This document shows, piece by piece, positions 8,508 to 19,009 of a stretch of 62,748 nt of DNA (position 1 is the stretch's first letter; each line of letters begins with the position of its first letter). The notes under the pieces were generated by a model. The model was not told the origin of the DNA. It saw nothing but the letters and a program-made list of their open reading frames with translations, and made no database searches. Source of the DNA: Sphingobacteriia bacterium (lineage in GTDB: Bacteria > Bacteroidota > Bacteroidia > B-17B0 > Aurantibacillaceae); assembly GCA_009927275.1 (NCBI GenBank), contig RFNG01000077.1, positions 1-62,748 of the forward strand, given 5' to 3'. Both the position numbers and the translations under genes were made by a program.

Positions 8508-10501
8508 TCAATATGAAATTAAATCGTGCAGGGTTTGATGTAAACGGCTTTTAGCTAAAAACTGATCTTCGAGATCTTTGTTCATTGGAACAGGGGTGTC
8601 TAAACTGCCCAGACGTGCAACGGGTGCATCTAAATATTCAAAGCACTGTTCTGCTATACGGGAAGCAAGTTCTGCTCCAATTCCGCCGGTTACAGTGTCT
8701 TCATGCAAAATAAGTACTCTTCCTGTTTTTTGAACCGAATTAAAAACCATTTCCCAATCTAATGGTGCGAGCGTTCTTAAATCAATAAGATCCGCATCAC
8801 AGGGATGTGCAGTCAGTTCTTCGATAGCCCAGTGAACGCCTAAACCATATGTTATAATTGAAACCTGCGATCCACTGGTAATGCGTTTTGCTTTTCCAAA
8901 GGGTATCGCATACGAAGATTCAGGCACTAAACCTGTAATACTGCGATATAAAGCCTTATGTTCAAAAAACATAACCGGATTGGGGTCTTTAAAGGCCGTT
9001 ATCAATAAGCCCTTGGCATCATCCGGAAAGGCCGGATATGCAATTTTTAAACCCGGGGTTTTAAAAAACCAGGCTTCATTGCTTTGGCTATGAAATGGAC
9101 CAGCAGCAACAGCCGCACCGGTAGGCATACGCACCACAACATCTGCAGCATGCCCCCAGCGGTAATGACTTTTAGCAAAATTATTTATAATTTGGGTCAT
9201 GCCTTCACTTACAAAATCTGCAAACTGCATTTCAACCATTGCCTTTGCGCCATTTATAGACAAGCCAAAGCCGGCACCCAAAATGGCACTTTCACAAAGC
9301 GGCGTATTTCGTACACGGTTTTTTCCAAAAGCGTCAACAAATCCTTCGGTAATTTTAAATACCCCACCATATTCTGCAATATCCTGTCCCATAAGTACAA
9401 GTTGGGGATGTTCTTGCATGGCTTGCCATAATCCTTCTTTAATTGCGTCTATAAAACGTATCTCACGTGTTGTTGGTGGCGGGTCTGCAGTTATTAAATC
9501 AAAAGGTTTGTAAACGTCTGCACATTCTTGCTTTGTGTTGGCAACCGGATTAGGCTCAGCAAATGTTATTGTAAACTTGAATCTATTTCTTGTTTGATAC
9601 GCGTTATGGCATCATCACTATATTCTTGCGTTAATACACCTTCTTGAATTAAAAACCGTTCAAAATTTTTAACCGGATCTTTAACTGCCCATTGTGCCAG
9701 GAGGTCTTCGGGAACGTATTTTATACCGCTTGCTTCTTCGTGTCCGCGCATACGAAATGTAACACATTCCAATAATACAGGCCGTGGATTTTGACGCATG
9801 GATTCTGCCAATTGACGTACCGTATCGTATACTTTTAATACATTATTACCATCCACGCTATGCCCTTCAATGCCATATCCCAAAGCTTTATCGGCAAAGG
9901 ATGCACAACGAAACTGTTCGTTGGATGGTGTACTTAAACCGTAGCCGTTATTTTCAACAATAAAAAGAACTGGTAAATCCCAAACTGCAGCCGTATTTAT
10001 ACTTTCATGAAAATCACCTTCACTGGCACCGCCATCACCTGTAAATACCGCAGTAATACAATGCTCACGGCGTAAGCGGTGCGCTAATGCAATACCATCT
10101 GCTACACCCATTTGAGGTCCCAAATGTGATATCATGCCAATTATTTTATAGTCTTGTGAACCAAAATGAAATGAGCGGTCACGCCCGTTTGTAAAGCCCC
10201 CAATTTTACCCTGAAACTGTGAAAACAAACGCTGCAATGGGATGTTTCGCGTTGTAAATACTCCTAAATTGCGATGCATCGGTAAAATATATTCCTCTGC
10301 ATTCATAGCCATGGTAACTCCAACCGATATAGCTTCTTGCCCAATTCCACTAAACCACTTTGCTATTTTTCCCTGCCGAAGCAATACCAACATTTTTTCT
10401 TCTATTAAACGGGGTTTACTCAGCGCTGTGTACATCTGTAGCAACAGGTCGTCCCGGTAACGTTTTCGGTCAAATACAAGTGGAGTTTCAGCAGTAATCA
10501 T
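8508..10501 (-). CDS. Fused alpha-beta E1 component of a branched-chain-type 2-oxoacid dehydrogenase, one frame break
   Basis: The alpha half (from 10501) has the thiamine diphosphate motif GDGGASEGDFHES (155-167) and a HRNLG loop. The beta half has the MGQDIAEYGGVF, LCESAILGAGFG and EMQFADF motifs. Bacteroidota commonly encode these as one chain of about 660-690 residues. Here the two frames meet in the linker at 9566-9571: one added A in caataa reads SSLQITFAEPN and continues through TREIRFIDAIKEGLWQA into the beta half, giving 664 residues. The linker is therefore still coding, so this is a single gene with an indel, not two subunit genes. It probably feeds acyl-CoA from leucine, isoleucine and valine breakdown. 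E2 and E3 are not in the window. Confidence 0.88.
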
Positions 10502-10522
10502 AAGGGTTAAATTTACATAATC

Positions 10523-11410
10523 TTACTGGCCTGAGCGCGGATGTGCCTGCGCATAGATTTTTTTTAACTCTGAAATAGAATTGTGTGTGTAAATTTGAGT
10601 TGCTGCCAAACTTTGATGTCCTAAAAGCTCTTTAACGGCATTAATGTCTGCGCCGGCATTTAGCATATGCGTTGCAAAACTATGACGCAACACATGAGGG
10701 CTTTTTTTATGAACTGTGGTTACCTCTGTTAATATTCGTTGAACCAAACGTTGAACAAATACAGGGTATAAAGGAGCCCCCTGGTTGGTAAGAAAAAAAT
10801 GTGGGTGATGAAATCCGTATTTAGACTTTTCTGTTATGTACAACTCAAATTGGCGGGCTAAATGCATTCCAAACGGTATAATGCGTTCTTTGGAACGTTT
10901 TCCCATTACCTTTAATTGCAAGCCGTGCATATCTACATTTTCATGCTGTAAACCTATAATTTCAGCCCTACGCATACCAGTTTGGTATAGTGTATCCATG
11001 AGCGTTTTATCACGAATGCCTGAAAATCCAAGTGGGTACGTTACGGCATCAAACATACCTTGTAACTGTTCTTCGGATATAAAAACAGGTAAGCGTTTGG
11101 CTTTTTTGGGCCCCGAAAGAGTGCGTGCTGGATGACTTGAAACAATACCCTCTAGCACCAAAAACCTATAAAAAGACTTTACCACACTTAAGCGACGGTT
11201 AACGGTTGAAGCGTTTAAACCCTGTTGCATCGAATGGGCTATAAAAGCTCTAATTTGCTTACGATTACAAGCGTTTGGGGCTATGTCAAAATGCTGTTTA
11301 ATATACGTTTCAAAAAGCAAGAGGTCATTTTGATACGATTGTACCGTTAATTTACTATACCTGCGCTGCAATGCGAGGTAATTTAAAAACTTTAAAATGT
11401 GAGTGTTCAC
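10523..11410 (-). CDS. xerC: Tyrosine recombinase XerC/XerD-like
   Basis: A 295-residue site-specific recombinase for resolving chromosome dimers with a partner Xer protein. The N-terminal SAM-like core-binding domain covers residues 1-100. The catalytic set is complete: R147 (TGMRR), K171, H239 and R242 ([12 protein letters not shown]), H265 (LLGHQ) and Y274 (TQIYTH). I take the GTG at 11410 as the start; a TTG at 11425 would add five residues. The position directly after rpsU is a familiar arrangement in this phylum and favours the housekeeping Xer enzyme over a phage or transposon integrase. No dif site is visible. Confidence 0.88.
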   Translation of the reverse strand: MNTHILKFLNYLALQRRYSKLTVQSYQNDLLLFETYIKQHFDIAPNACNRKQIRAFIAHSMQQGLNASTVNRRLSVVKSFYRFLVLEGIVSSHPARTLSGPKKAKRLPVFISEEQLQGMFDAVTYPLGFSGIRDKTLMDTLYQTGMRRAEIIGLQHENVDMHGLQLKVMGKRSKERIIPFGMHLARQFELYITEKSKYGFHHPHFFLTNQGAPLYPVFVQRLVQRILTEVTTVHKKSPHVLRHSFATHMLNAGADINAVKELLGHQSLAATQIYTHNSISELKKIYAQAHPRSGQ

Positions 11411-11459
11411 CTTAGTATATACCAAGGTATTAAATATTTGACGTACTTAACGTAAGCCT

Positions 11460-11657
11460 TTATTTTTCGATGGCTCCAATTTGAAGCTTTAAACGATAGG
11501 CGGCGCGGATGATCGTTTCACGACGACGTACAGAAGGTTTGGTAAATTTTGTACGTTCACGTAGTTGTTTCACTACGCCCGTTTTTTCAAACTTCTTCTT
11601 ATACTTTTTTAAAGCTTTTTCTATATTATCGCCTTCTTTTAATTGTACAATTAACAT
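11460..11657 (-). CDS. rpsU: 30S ribosomal protein S21
   Basis: A 65-residue basic protein that starts MLIVQLKEGDNIEKALKKYK and continues with the conserved KFEKTGVVKQLRER and RRRETIIRAAYR segments. It binds the small subunit near the anti-Shine-Dalgarno region of 16S rRNA. A TATATTTG promoter box lies 21 bases before the ATG. It is the first gene of a minus-strand run with xerC, E1, ltaE and dnaG. Confidence 0.96.
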   Translation of the reverse strand: MLIVQLKEGDNIEKALKKYKKKFEKTGVVKQLRERTKFTKPSVRRRETIIRAAYRLKLQIGAIEK

Positions 11658-11678
11658 GCTTTTTTATAAATAAGGCTG

Positions 11679-11686
11679 CAAATATA
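11679..11686 (-). promoter_or_regulatory. Promoter -7 box TATATTTG for rpsU
   Basis: Consensus TAnnTTTG on the minus strand with a gap of 21 bases to the rpsU ATG. The same gap is seen at rpsT, so both ribosomal genes have a short but real leader, unlike many neighbours. Confidence 0.65.
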
Positions 11687-11740
11687 GCTATTTATATCTA
11701 ATAAAACCTGTTTTACTGAAAAAAACACGGGTTTATAAGG

Positions 11741-11748
11741 TATCTTTG
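11741..11748 (+). promoter_or_regulatory. Promoter -7 box TATCTTTG, near-leaderless
   Basis: Consensus TAnnTTTG box with only four bases (CGTT) before the ATG at 11753. Transcription would begin at or beside the start codon. Confidence 0.6.
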
Positions 11749-11752
11749 CGTT

Positions 11753-12766
11753 ATGCAACAGATTTCTAGGGCAAGGTTAATACGTTGTTTGAGCCAAGCC
11801 AAGCAGGTGGTATTAATATCACATGCCAATCCCGATGGTGATGCCTTGGGCAGCAGTTTGGGACTTTACCATTGGATTAAAGAATATGGTTTTACTAATA
11901 CATCTTGCTCCGTAATTGTTCCCAATGCCTACCCCGAATTTTTAAGTGGTTTACCCTCCTGTTCAAAAGTATTAATTGCGCAGCACAATCCCGAATTGGC
12001 CTCACGTAAAATTGATGCTGCTGACGTTATCATTTTACTTGATTTTAATGCCCTTAAACGTATTGATGCCTTGGGTGCTCATGTTGCAAAAAGTAAGGCT
12101 ATAAAAGTATTAATTGATCATCATCAACAACCTGAGCCTTGTGCTGATTTTTATTTTCATGATGTAAAAGCCTGCAGTACCTCCGAACTGGTTTTTGAAT
12201 TAACCATGCCTACAGTGCAAACGCAAAAATATTTAACTAAAGCAATGGCAACCTGTATTTATACCGGTATAATGACCGATACTGGTAATTTTAGGTTTCC
12301 AAGCGTTAGATCTAAAACGCATACAATAGTTTCCCATTTACTACGGGCTGGAATTGCACATTACCGTATACACGAAATGGTATATGATGCCTATACCCTT
12401 GAACGTATGCAATTATTAGGCTTTGGATTAACTCAAAAATTAGAATGTCTTAAAAATATACCTGTAGCATTTTTTAGTTTTTCATACCAGGAATTGCAAG
12501 CGTATAAGTACGCCAAAGGCGACTTGGAAGGTGTTGTAAATTATGGACTTTCCATAAAAGGGATTCAAATATGTGCATTATTTAATGAGCAAGAAGACGG
12601 CACTGTTAGAATTTCGTTTCGTAGCAAAGGCAAAGCAGATGTTAACCGTTTTGCACGACGGTATTTTAATGGTGGAGGCCACATTAATGCCGCCGGTGGA
12701 CGCAGCATGCATTCTTTGTCAAAAACCTTAGATTTGTTTAAAACGCACATTAAAGAACTATTTTAA
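11753..12766 (+). CDS. DHH-family phosphoesterase, NrnA/RecJ-like (nanoRNase or cyclic dinucleotide hydrolase)
   Basis: The 337-residue protein has both halves of the DHH-DHHA1 family. The catalytic metal site shows SHANPDGD (23-30), ILLDFNA (94-100) and the diagnostic DHH (122-124), and the substrate-binding DHHA1 domain ends with GGGHINAAGG (307-316). Family members hydrolyse short RNA oligonucleotides, pAp or linear dinucleotides from c-di-AMP/c-di-GMP; the sequence alone does not say which. The stop TAA overlaps the A of the next ATG, so it is coupled to the carboxylase gene. Confidence 0.9.
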   Translation: MQQISRARLIRCLSQAKQVVLISHANPDGDALGSSLGLYHWIKEYGFTNTSCSVIVPNAYPEFLSGLPSCSKVLIAQHNPELASRKIDAADVIILLDFNALKRIDALGAHVAKSKAIKVLIDHHQQPEPCADFYFHDVKACSTSELVFELTMPTVQTQKYLTKAMATCIYTGIMTDTGNFRFPSVRSKTHTIVSHLLRAGIAHYRIHEMVYDAYTLERMQLLGFGLTQKLECLKNIPVAFFSFSYQELQAYKYAKGDLEGVVNYGLSIKGIQICALFNEQEDGTVRISFRSKGKADVNRFARRYFNGGGHINAAGGRSMHSLSKTLDLFKTHIKELF

Positions 12767-14412
12767 TGGATTCTATGAATTTAACCTTTAATACCAACGA
12801 TGACATAAATCGGCGACTTTGGAGCCAGGTGCAGCAAAAACTTAATTCTATTTATTTAGGAGGCGGAAAATCGCGCATAGAAAAACAGCATCAACAGGGT
12901 AAAAAAACCGCGCGTGAACGACTTGATTTATTATTTGATGTTAACGCGCAACGTTTTGAAATTGGGGCCTTTGCCGGTTATGACATGTATGAAGCCCATG
13001 GAGGTTGTCCTGCCGGAGGGGTAATTGTTGAGCTTGGATACATTCATGGCAGGCTTTGTATTGTTGTGGCTAATGATGCCACAGTAAAGGCGGGTGCTTG
13101 GTTTCCTATTACCGGTAAAAAAAATTTAAGAGCTCAGGAAATAGCCCTCGAAAACCGCATTCCTATAATTTATCTTGTTGACAGCGCCGGCGTTTATTTA
13201 CCCTTGCAAGATGACATTTTTCCGGATAAAGAACATTTTGGAAGGATATTTAGAAATAATGCCCGACTAAGCAGTGCAGGTATATTACAAATTGCTGCTA
13301 TTATGGGTTCATGTGTAGCGGGCGGAGCGTACCTACCCATTATGAGTGATGAGGCTTTAATCGTTGATAAAACCGGATCTATTTTTTTAGCAGGAAGTTA
13401 TTTGGTAAATGCTGCTATTGGTGAAACTATAGATAATGAAACGTTAGGGGGCGCCGCTACACATTGTGAAATTAGTGGTGTAACAGATTACAAATGTGCC
13501 GATGACGCCAGTTGTATTTTGCGTATTAGAAGTTTAATTGAAAAAACAGGCACACCGCAAACCGCCGGGTTTAATTGTATACCAGCCATAGAACCAGAAA
13601 TAAAACCCGAACTTGTTTACGGACATCTTCCAGATAGTCGTGATAAGCCATACAACATGTATGATATTTTAAAATGCATAGTAGATAAAGACAGTATGGA
13701 CGAATATAAAGCGGCTTATGGCCAAAGTATAATTTGTAGCTATGCCCGAATAGATGGCTGGGCTGTTGGCATTGTAGCCAACCAACGTAGTGTGGTTAAG
13801 GCTAAAAAAAGCAAAGGACAAGAAATGCAATTTGGAGGGGTTATTTACAGTGACAGCGCAGATAAAGCAGCACGCTTTATAATGAATTGCAACCAGAAAA
13901 AAATACCACTTGTATTTTTTCAAGATGCCACCGGATTTATGGTGGGTTCGCGCAGCGAACACGGCGGTATTATTAAAGATGGGGCTAAAATGGTTAATGC
14001 CATGGCTAATTCAGTAGTGCCAAAATTTACAGTAGTTATTGGTAACAGTTACGGGGCAGCCAATTATGCAATGTGCGGAAAGGCCTACGATCCCCGGCTT
14101 ATCATTGCATGGCCCAGCGCGCAAATAGCAGTTATGGGCGGTGCTCAGGCAGCTAAAGTACTATTGCAAATTGAAATTGCATCTCTTAAAGCACAAGGCA
14201 AAACGCTAAAACCAGAGGATGAACAGGCGCTTTATGAACGTATTAAATCTAACTACGATAAACAGTCAACCGCATATTACGCAGCAGCACGTTTATGGGT
14301 TGATGCCATTATAAACCCCCCTGAAACACGTACGATAATAAGTATGGGTTTACACATGGCTAATCATGCCCCCCTTAACACAGCTTACAATGTTGGTGTT
14401 ATTCAAACTTAA
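12766..14412 (+). CDS. Acyl-CoA carboxylase beta (carboxyltransferase) subunit, methylcrotonyl/propionyl type
   Basis: A 548-residue carboxyltransferase with the crotonase-like N and C halves. The N-terminus has KKTARERLDLLFD, followed by the acyl-CoA oxyanion region (GSCVAGGAYLP). The C half has the biotin-binding side (FFQDATGFMVGS, GNSYGAANYAMCGKAY). The length and the VDSAGVYLPLQDDIFPD segment fit methylcrotonyl-CoA carboxylase beta best, which would suit leucine degradation together with the upstream E1 gene, but propionyl- or geranyl-CoA use cannot be excluded. The biotin carboxylase/BCCP partner is not in the window. A 12-bp hairpin follows. Confidence 0.88.
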   Translation: MDSMNLTFNTNDDINRRLWSQVQQKLNSIYLGGGKSRIEKQHQQGKKTARERLDLLFDVNAQRFEIGAFAGYDMYEAHGGCPAGGVIVELGYIHGRLCIVVANDATVKAGAWFPITGKKNLRAQEIALENRIPIIYLVDSAGVYLPLQDDIFPDKEHFGRIFRNNARLSSAGILQIAAIMGSCVAGGAYLPIMSDEALIVDKTGSIFLAGSYLVNAAIGETIDNETLGGAATHCEISGVTDYKCADDASCILRIRSLIEKTGTPQTAGFNCIPAIEPEIKPELVYGHLPDSRDKPYNMYDILKCIVDKDSMDEYKAAYGQSIICSYARIDGWAVGIVANQRSVVKAKKSKGQEMQFGGVIYSDSADKAARFIMNCNQKKIPLVFFQDATGFMVGSRSEHGGIIKDGAKMVNAMANSVVPKFTVVIGNSYGAANYAMCGKAYDPRLIIAWPSAQIAVMGGAQAAKVLLQIEIASLKAQGKTLKPEDEQALYERIKSNYDKQSTAYYAAARLWVDAIINPPETRTIISMGLHMANHAPLNTAYNVGVIQT

Positions 14413-14470
14413 GGAAACAATTTAACTAGTTTAACCTTCTATTACGCTTTTGAATTTTTAATTCTGAACC

Positions 14471-14500
14471 TTTAAAATACCCGAATGAGGGTATTTTAAA
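14471..14500. terminator. Perfect 12-bp hairpin, probable terminator after the carboxylase gene
   Basis: TTTAAAATACCC and its perfect complement GGGTATTTTAAA flank a six-base loop (gaatga). The stem sits between the carboxylase stop and the TonB receptor start; no long T tract follows, so it may terminate weakly or act as an mRNA 3' protector. Confidence 0.6.
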
Positions 14501-14527
14501 TTCCTTAATGCCTTACGAATTTTGCGA

Positions 14528-16679
14528 ATGCGCATTGGATTTATTTTATTGTTTATTGTTAGTACTATTACTGCCCAACATACAATTGACTTAGATTCAA
14601 TTGTTATTCAAAGTCAAAAGCCCTTAGCACAAGATTCTTGTCATAACCATTATGGCTTTATTGTAACGGGTACACAAACCTATTCTATAGAACTAAATCA
14701 AATTTCTTATGATGCATCGAACATTCTAAGCCGGCAAGTATTTATAAAAACACCGGCACTGCAAGTAATTGAACATGACGCTTCGGGATCACAAATGGCT
14801 ATAGCATCAAGGGGTTTAAACCCAAATAGAAGCTGGGAAATGAATGTTAAGCAAGATGGTGGCGACATCAGTGCCGATCCTATAGGTTATCCTGAGGCGT
14901 ACTACACGCCTCCGTTACAAAGCATTGAACGTATAGAATTATATCGCGGAGGTGCCGCGCTACAATTTGGCAGTCAATTTGGCGGTCTTGTTAATTTTAT
15001 AAGTAAATCTGTACCTATTCATAAATCTTACACTGCAGAATTAAGTCATGTATTTGGCGCATTTGGCACCCAAAACAGCTACGCCGCAGCAGGTAAAAGA
15101 TTTCGCAAGGGGGTAATATACATTTACTCAAATTTAAAGCGTTCAAAAGGCTGGAGACAGAATGGCTATTTCCAAACCTACAGTACGGGACTGCATTCTG
15201 AATACCAAATAAATTTAAAACAGGACCTGCACTTTAACTATACCATTTATAAAAACACGGTTCAGCAATCGGGAGGTATTTTTGATTCGGATGTAACGAA
15301 TAACGCAGACACATCCTACAGGGCCAGAAATTGGATGATAATTCCCTGGCAACGATTTACATTAGAACATACCGTTAAGCACGAATACGTGCGTTACAAA
15401 ACGTCCTTTTTTGGCAACTACGCAGGCCGCAATAGCGTGGGATATACAGCATCTTTAATTTATCCCGACTCTTTTAATTTAAAAACTCTTGAATATTCGA
15501 AGCGCCAGGTTGATGAAGACCAGTATCGTAATATTGGTATAGAGCACCGTCAAACTTATTCTGTATTTAAAATTAATAAAACACCTACGGATGTTCAGGT
15601 GGGTATGCGTATTTTCAAGAGTATTACAAATAGATTTCAATTAGGCACAGCCGATGCAGGAATGGGCTCAAATTATAATACTATATCTGATTCTTGGAAA
15701 CGGAAAATGGCTTTTAATACGCTTCAAAGCGCTTTTTTTGCAGAACTTTGTTTAAAACCATTTTCAAAATTAACCCTAGTACCAGGTATACGTGCAGAAA
15801 GCATTAAAAGCAGTGCAAATGGATATATCATAGATGTTAATCAAACACGTCAAAGAAAAGTATTGGCTGAAAATAATCGCAGGCTTTGGCTTTTTGGAAT
15901 ACACGGAGCGTATAAATTAACCGCCCAATCTGAAGTATATGGTGGTATTACTCAAAATTACAGACCCTTGCTGTACACAGACCTTTATGCCCAATTACCA
16001 CAAGAAAAAGTGATTTTACCATTACGAGATGCACACGGAGAGCAAAGTGAATTGGGTTTTAAAGGTAACGTTGCATCATGCTTTAGTTTTGATATCAATA
16101 CCTACTTTATTAATTACAAAAATCGTATTGGTTTTGTGTATCGGGCGGATACCATCTATAAAACTGGTATTGGCCATTCAAAAACTTACGGTGTGAGCGG
16201 CTATTTTGAATTTAAACCCAATGTCTTGTTTAAAGTAATAAACTCCAAAATACAATTAACTTTGTTTGGTTCTATTACCTTTAACAATGCCCGATATAGC
16301 AATCTTAATACCGGCATTAAAGATTTTTCAGGTCATTTTTTAGAATATGCGCCTGTTTGGAACGGAAAATCTGGTATAACCATAGCTTATAAAACATTTC
16401 AATTGCAATGGGCTCACTATGCTCAGAGTTTAAGTTTTTCTGATCCCTCAAATGCAAAAACGGCAAATTTAAGCGCTACTATTGGCCCCCGTTCCCGGTT
16501 ATCAAATTCATGACCTTAGTTTAAATTACATTTTTAAAAAAACAATGAAATGTAGCTTAATGGTTTCAAATCTATGTAACTCAAGGTATTATACCCGTCG
16601 GGCAAATGGTTATCCCGGACCTGGGCTTATCCCCGGAATGCCTCGGTATATGTCGTTTACCCTGAGCTATTTCATTTAA
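14528..16679 (+). CDS. TonB-dependent outer-membrane receptor, FecA-like, one frame break
   Basis: After a signal peptide (MRIGFILLFIVSTITAQ) there is a plug domain (IEHDASGSQMAIASRGLNP; SIERIELYRGGAALQFGSQFGGLVNFISK) and a long beta-barrel. The last part, NLCNSRYYTRRANGYPGPGLIPG ... FTLSYF, lies in another frame. At 16486-16490 a CCCCC run reads out of frame; removing one C gives ATIGPVPGYQIHDLSLNYIF and one continuous protein of 716 residues ending in Phe-Ile. The closest overall look is to FecA/iron-chelate receptors, but no siderophore or TonB/ExbBD gene is adjacent, so the ligand is open (metal chelate, cobalamin or other). Confidence 0.85.
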
Positions 16680-16760
16680 TTTTTATTAAAAAAATAAATT
16701 ATAGTGATATTGTAACTTTTTTACACTAAAAGCGTATATCTGAAGTTAATATATTATCGT

Positions 16761-16768
16761 TAACTTTA
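16761..16768 (+). promoter_or_regulatory. Probable promoter -7 box TAACTTTA for rpoD
   Basis: One mismatch (final A) to TAnnTTTG, 12 bases before the ATG at 16781. Confidence 0.4.
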
Positions 16769-16780
16769 CAAAACAAAACT

Positions 16781-17644
16781 ATGAGGCAATTAAAAATTAC
16801 AAAATCCATTACCAATCGTGAAAGTGCGTCATTAGATAAATACTTGCAAGAAATTGGCCGTGAGGAACTTATAACAGCAGAAGAGGAAGTTGTTTTAGCA
16901 AAAAAAATTAAAGACGGCGATCAGCGTGCACTTGAAAAACTAACCCGAGCCAATTTGCGCTTTGTTGTTTCGGTAGCCAAGCAATATCAAAATCAAGGTT
17001 TAAGTTTACCCGATTTAATTAATGAGGGAAATTTAGGATTGATTAAAGCCGCTCGCCGCTTTGACGAAACCCGTGGTTTTAAGTTTATATCCTATGCTGT
17101 TTGGTGGATTCGACAAAGTATTTTACAGGCATTGGCAGAGCAAAGTCGTATTGTTAGGCTCCCCTTAAACCAGGTGGGCTCTCTTAATAAAATCAATAAA
17201 GCATACAGTAAACTCGAACAGCAATACGAACGTGAACCCAGTGCAGAGGAGCTTGCTGAAATTTTAGATTTACCTATAGATAAAGTGAGTGATACTATGA
17301 AGGTAAGCGGACGTCATGTAAGCATGGATGCGCCTTTTGCAAATGGCGAGGAAAGCAGCTTGCTGGACGTATTGGTTAACGCTGACAGTCCTAAGGCTGA
17401 TAATGGCTTAATGAATGAGTCTTTAAGTCGTGAAATTGACCGTGCATTAAGCACTTTAACCGACCGCGAACGCGATGTTGTAAAGTTATTTTTTGGTATA
17501 GGCTTAAATCATGGTTTAACCTTAGAAGAAATTGGAGATAAATTTGATTTAACCCGCGAGCGTGTGCGACAAATCAAAGAAAAAGCTATTCGTCGTTTAC
17601 GTCATAGCAGTCGCAGTAAACTTTTACAACAATACCTGGGTTAA
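16781..17644 (+). CDS. rpoD: Primary sigma factor RpoD/SigA
   Basis: The 287-residue primary sigma factor typical of Bacteroidota is much shorter than E. coli sigma-70 because region 1.1 and the non-conserved region are missing. Region 1.2 is visible at [14 protein letters not shown]. Region 2 contains [13 protein letters not shown] and the core/promoter-melting stretch [35 protein letters not shown]. Region 3 follows and region 4 has [29 protein letters not shown], which reads the -33 element. It directs RNA polymerase to TTG/TAnnTTTG promoters such as those seen here. It is a single-gene unit followed by more than 500 bp of non-coding DNA. Confidence 0.97.
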   Translation: MRQLKITKSITNRESASLDKYLQEIGREELITAEEEVVLAKKIKDGDQRALEKLTRANLRFVVSVAKQYQNQGLSLPDLINEGNLGLIKAARRFDETRGFKFISYAVWWIRQSILQALAEQSRIVRLPLNQVGSLNKINKAYSKLEQQYEREPSAEELAEILDLPIDKVSDTMKVSGRHVSMDAPFANGEESSLLDVLVNADSPKADNGLMNESLSREIDRALSTLTDRERDVVKLFFGIGLNHGLTLEEIGDKFDLTRERVRQIKEKAIRRLRHSSRSKLLQQYLG

Positions 17645-18166
17645 AATTCTTACTGTTTTAGTATAGTATAACTTATAAATTTCAATTTTAATTTTATACG
17701 CTCTCCGTTAATATTTAATTGTATTTCGTAAGTTTTATATGTGTTTTCAATGACACATTTATTTGAATTATTTGTAGCCCTAATTAAAATTCTTAACCAA
17801 CTAACTTATTTCCCTATAATTAAGATCCCTTTAATAAATACTGGTACTAGTAACCTTTTCTTAAGCTTGAAACGGACCACTTCAGCGTTTTGCAATATGC
17901 CATCGGATTTATCTAGAAAGAGATTAAGCTAGCAAACAACAGGATTACATGGTGGCATGATTTTAAATTGATGTAGGTATTTCGTTAGGTCCTACAAGCC
18001 TTAACCCGGTTTTCAAAACTCATAGTAATTAAAGCAAGTGCTTGAGAATAAGACTTATCAATAAATACTACAAATAGTATTTGCAGAAAAGTAAATCGTA
18101 TAGACAAATATGATTTCGTAAAACAAAATTACAATTGTAAAAAAAACTGCTAAAAAATAGTAAAAA
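17645..18166. other. Long AT-rich intergenic region without a supported gene
   Basis: Between the rpoD stop and the end of the minus-strand metal-binding protein gene there are about 520 bases with no good coding frame, no tRNA and no clear terminator. The only open frame (17741-17932) has no family resemblance, no promoter and no plausible composition. Several short A/T runs and small direct repeats are present, but I see no structured element. Confidence 0.6.
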
Positions 18167-18957
18167 TCAAGAAAACATACCTAATAGTTGATCCAGCTCC
18201 TTATGATAGTGGTTCCAATATAATAACCGACTGCCATACCATGAAAACAATTCCCCGTTTACTAGAATTATTTTAGAATGTGGGCATAATTTTTGTAATT
18301 GCATTGCATGCGATTGTTTAAATGGAAATGGCTCAGAGGATAACATAATAACATCCGGTTTTAATTCTTGCAAGCTAGATACTGAAATTTCAGGATAACG
18401 CTGAAAATCTGAAAACACATTAATAAAGCCTAAGTATGCGAGCACGCTTGAATAAAACATGAAGATCCTGCCGCCATCCATGGCTTTTGCCATATAATAT
18501 ATGCAACACGTATATCCTTATAGCGTTTATGTAATGAATGTCCGAGACGCTGTAATCGGTTTAAATGTAATGTGACCGTATTTGCCTTAGCAATAGTGCC
18601 TCGCCACTGATGTAGCATATTAACATAATCGTTAATTGTATTAATGTCTGTAACCCAAACCGGTACCTGCGAAGCTAACGCTACAACATCATCATGTCTG
18701 TTTTCTTCTTTATTGGCGATTATTAAATCCGGTTGCATGTGCAGTATTTTTGAAACCTTTGGTGATTTTGTACCACCAATTTTATGAAGCGTGTTAACAT
18801 TTGGTAGGGGATGTATACAAAATTTAGTGCATGCCAGCATTTGCTTTGAACAGCCGAGGTCAAAAAGTAAATCGGTTAGTGAAGGCACTAATGAAACGAT
18901 ACGTTGTGGCACACTTGTAATGGAGCCTTGCAAATTCTGTTGACCTGAAATAATCAT
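18167..18957 (-). CDS. Helical-backbone metal/cobalamin receptor (BtuF-like), no signal peptide, one frame break
   Basis: Two frames form one protein of about 263 residues of the substrate-binding-protein-like family that binds cobalamin or iron chelates: RIVSLVPSLTDLLFDLG near the start, KIGGTKSPKVSKILHMQPDLI, then VAYIIWQKPWMAAGS and finally LGFINVF ... LKPDVIMLSSEPFPF. The frames meet at about 18435-18445 near gcgtgctcgc; one base must be added. No signal peptide or lipobox precedes the domain, unlike the exported BtuF of E. coli, so it may act in the cytoplasm. A TAATTTTA box lies four bases before the ATG. It diverges from the EamA gene. Confidence 0.75.
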
Positions 18958-19009
18958 GAGATAAAATTAATTTAAAATACATGTCATATGCTTTACCTTT
19001 AGCTTTTAA

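Noticed and set aside
10523-11410. Phage or transposon integrase rather than XerC/D
   Set aside because: The gene is in a housekeeping run after rpsU, of normal length, with no att sites or cargo genes around it.
17741-17932. 63-codon open frame in the region after rpoD
   Set aside because: No family resemblance, no promoter box, no start context and poor amino-acid composition.
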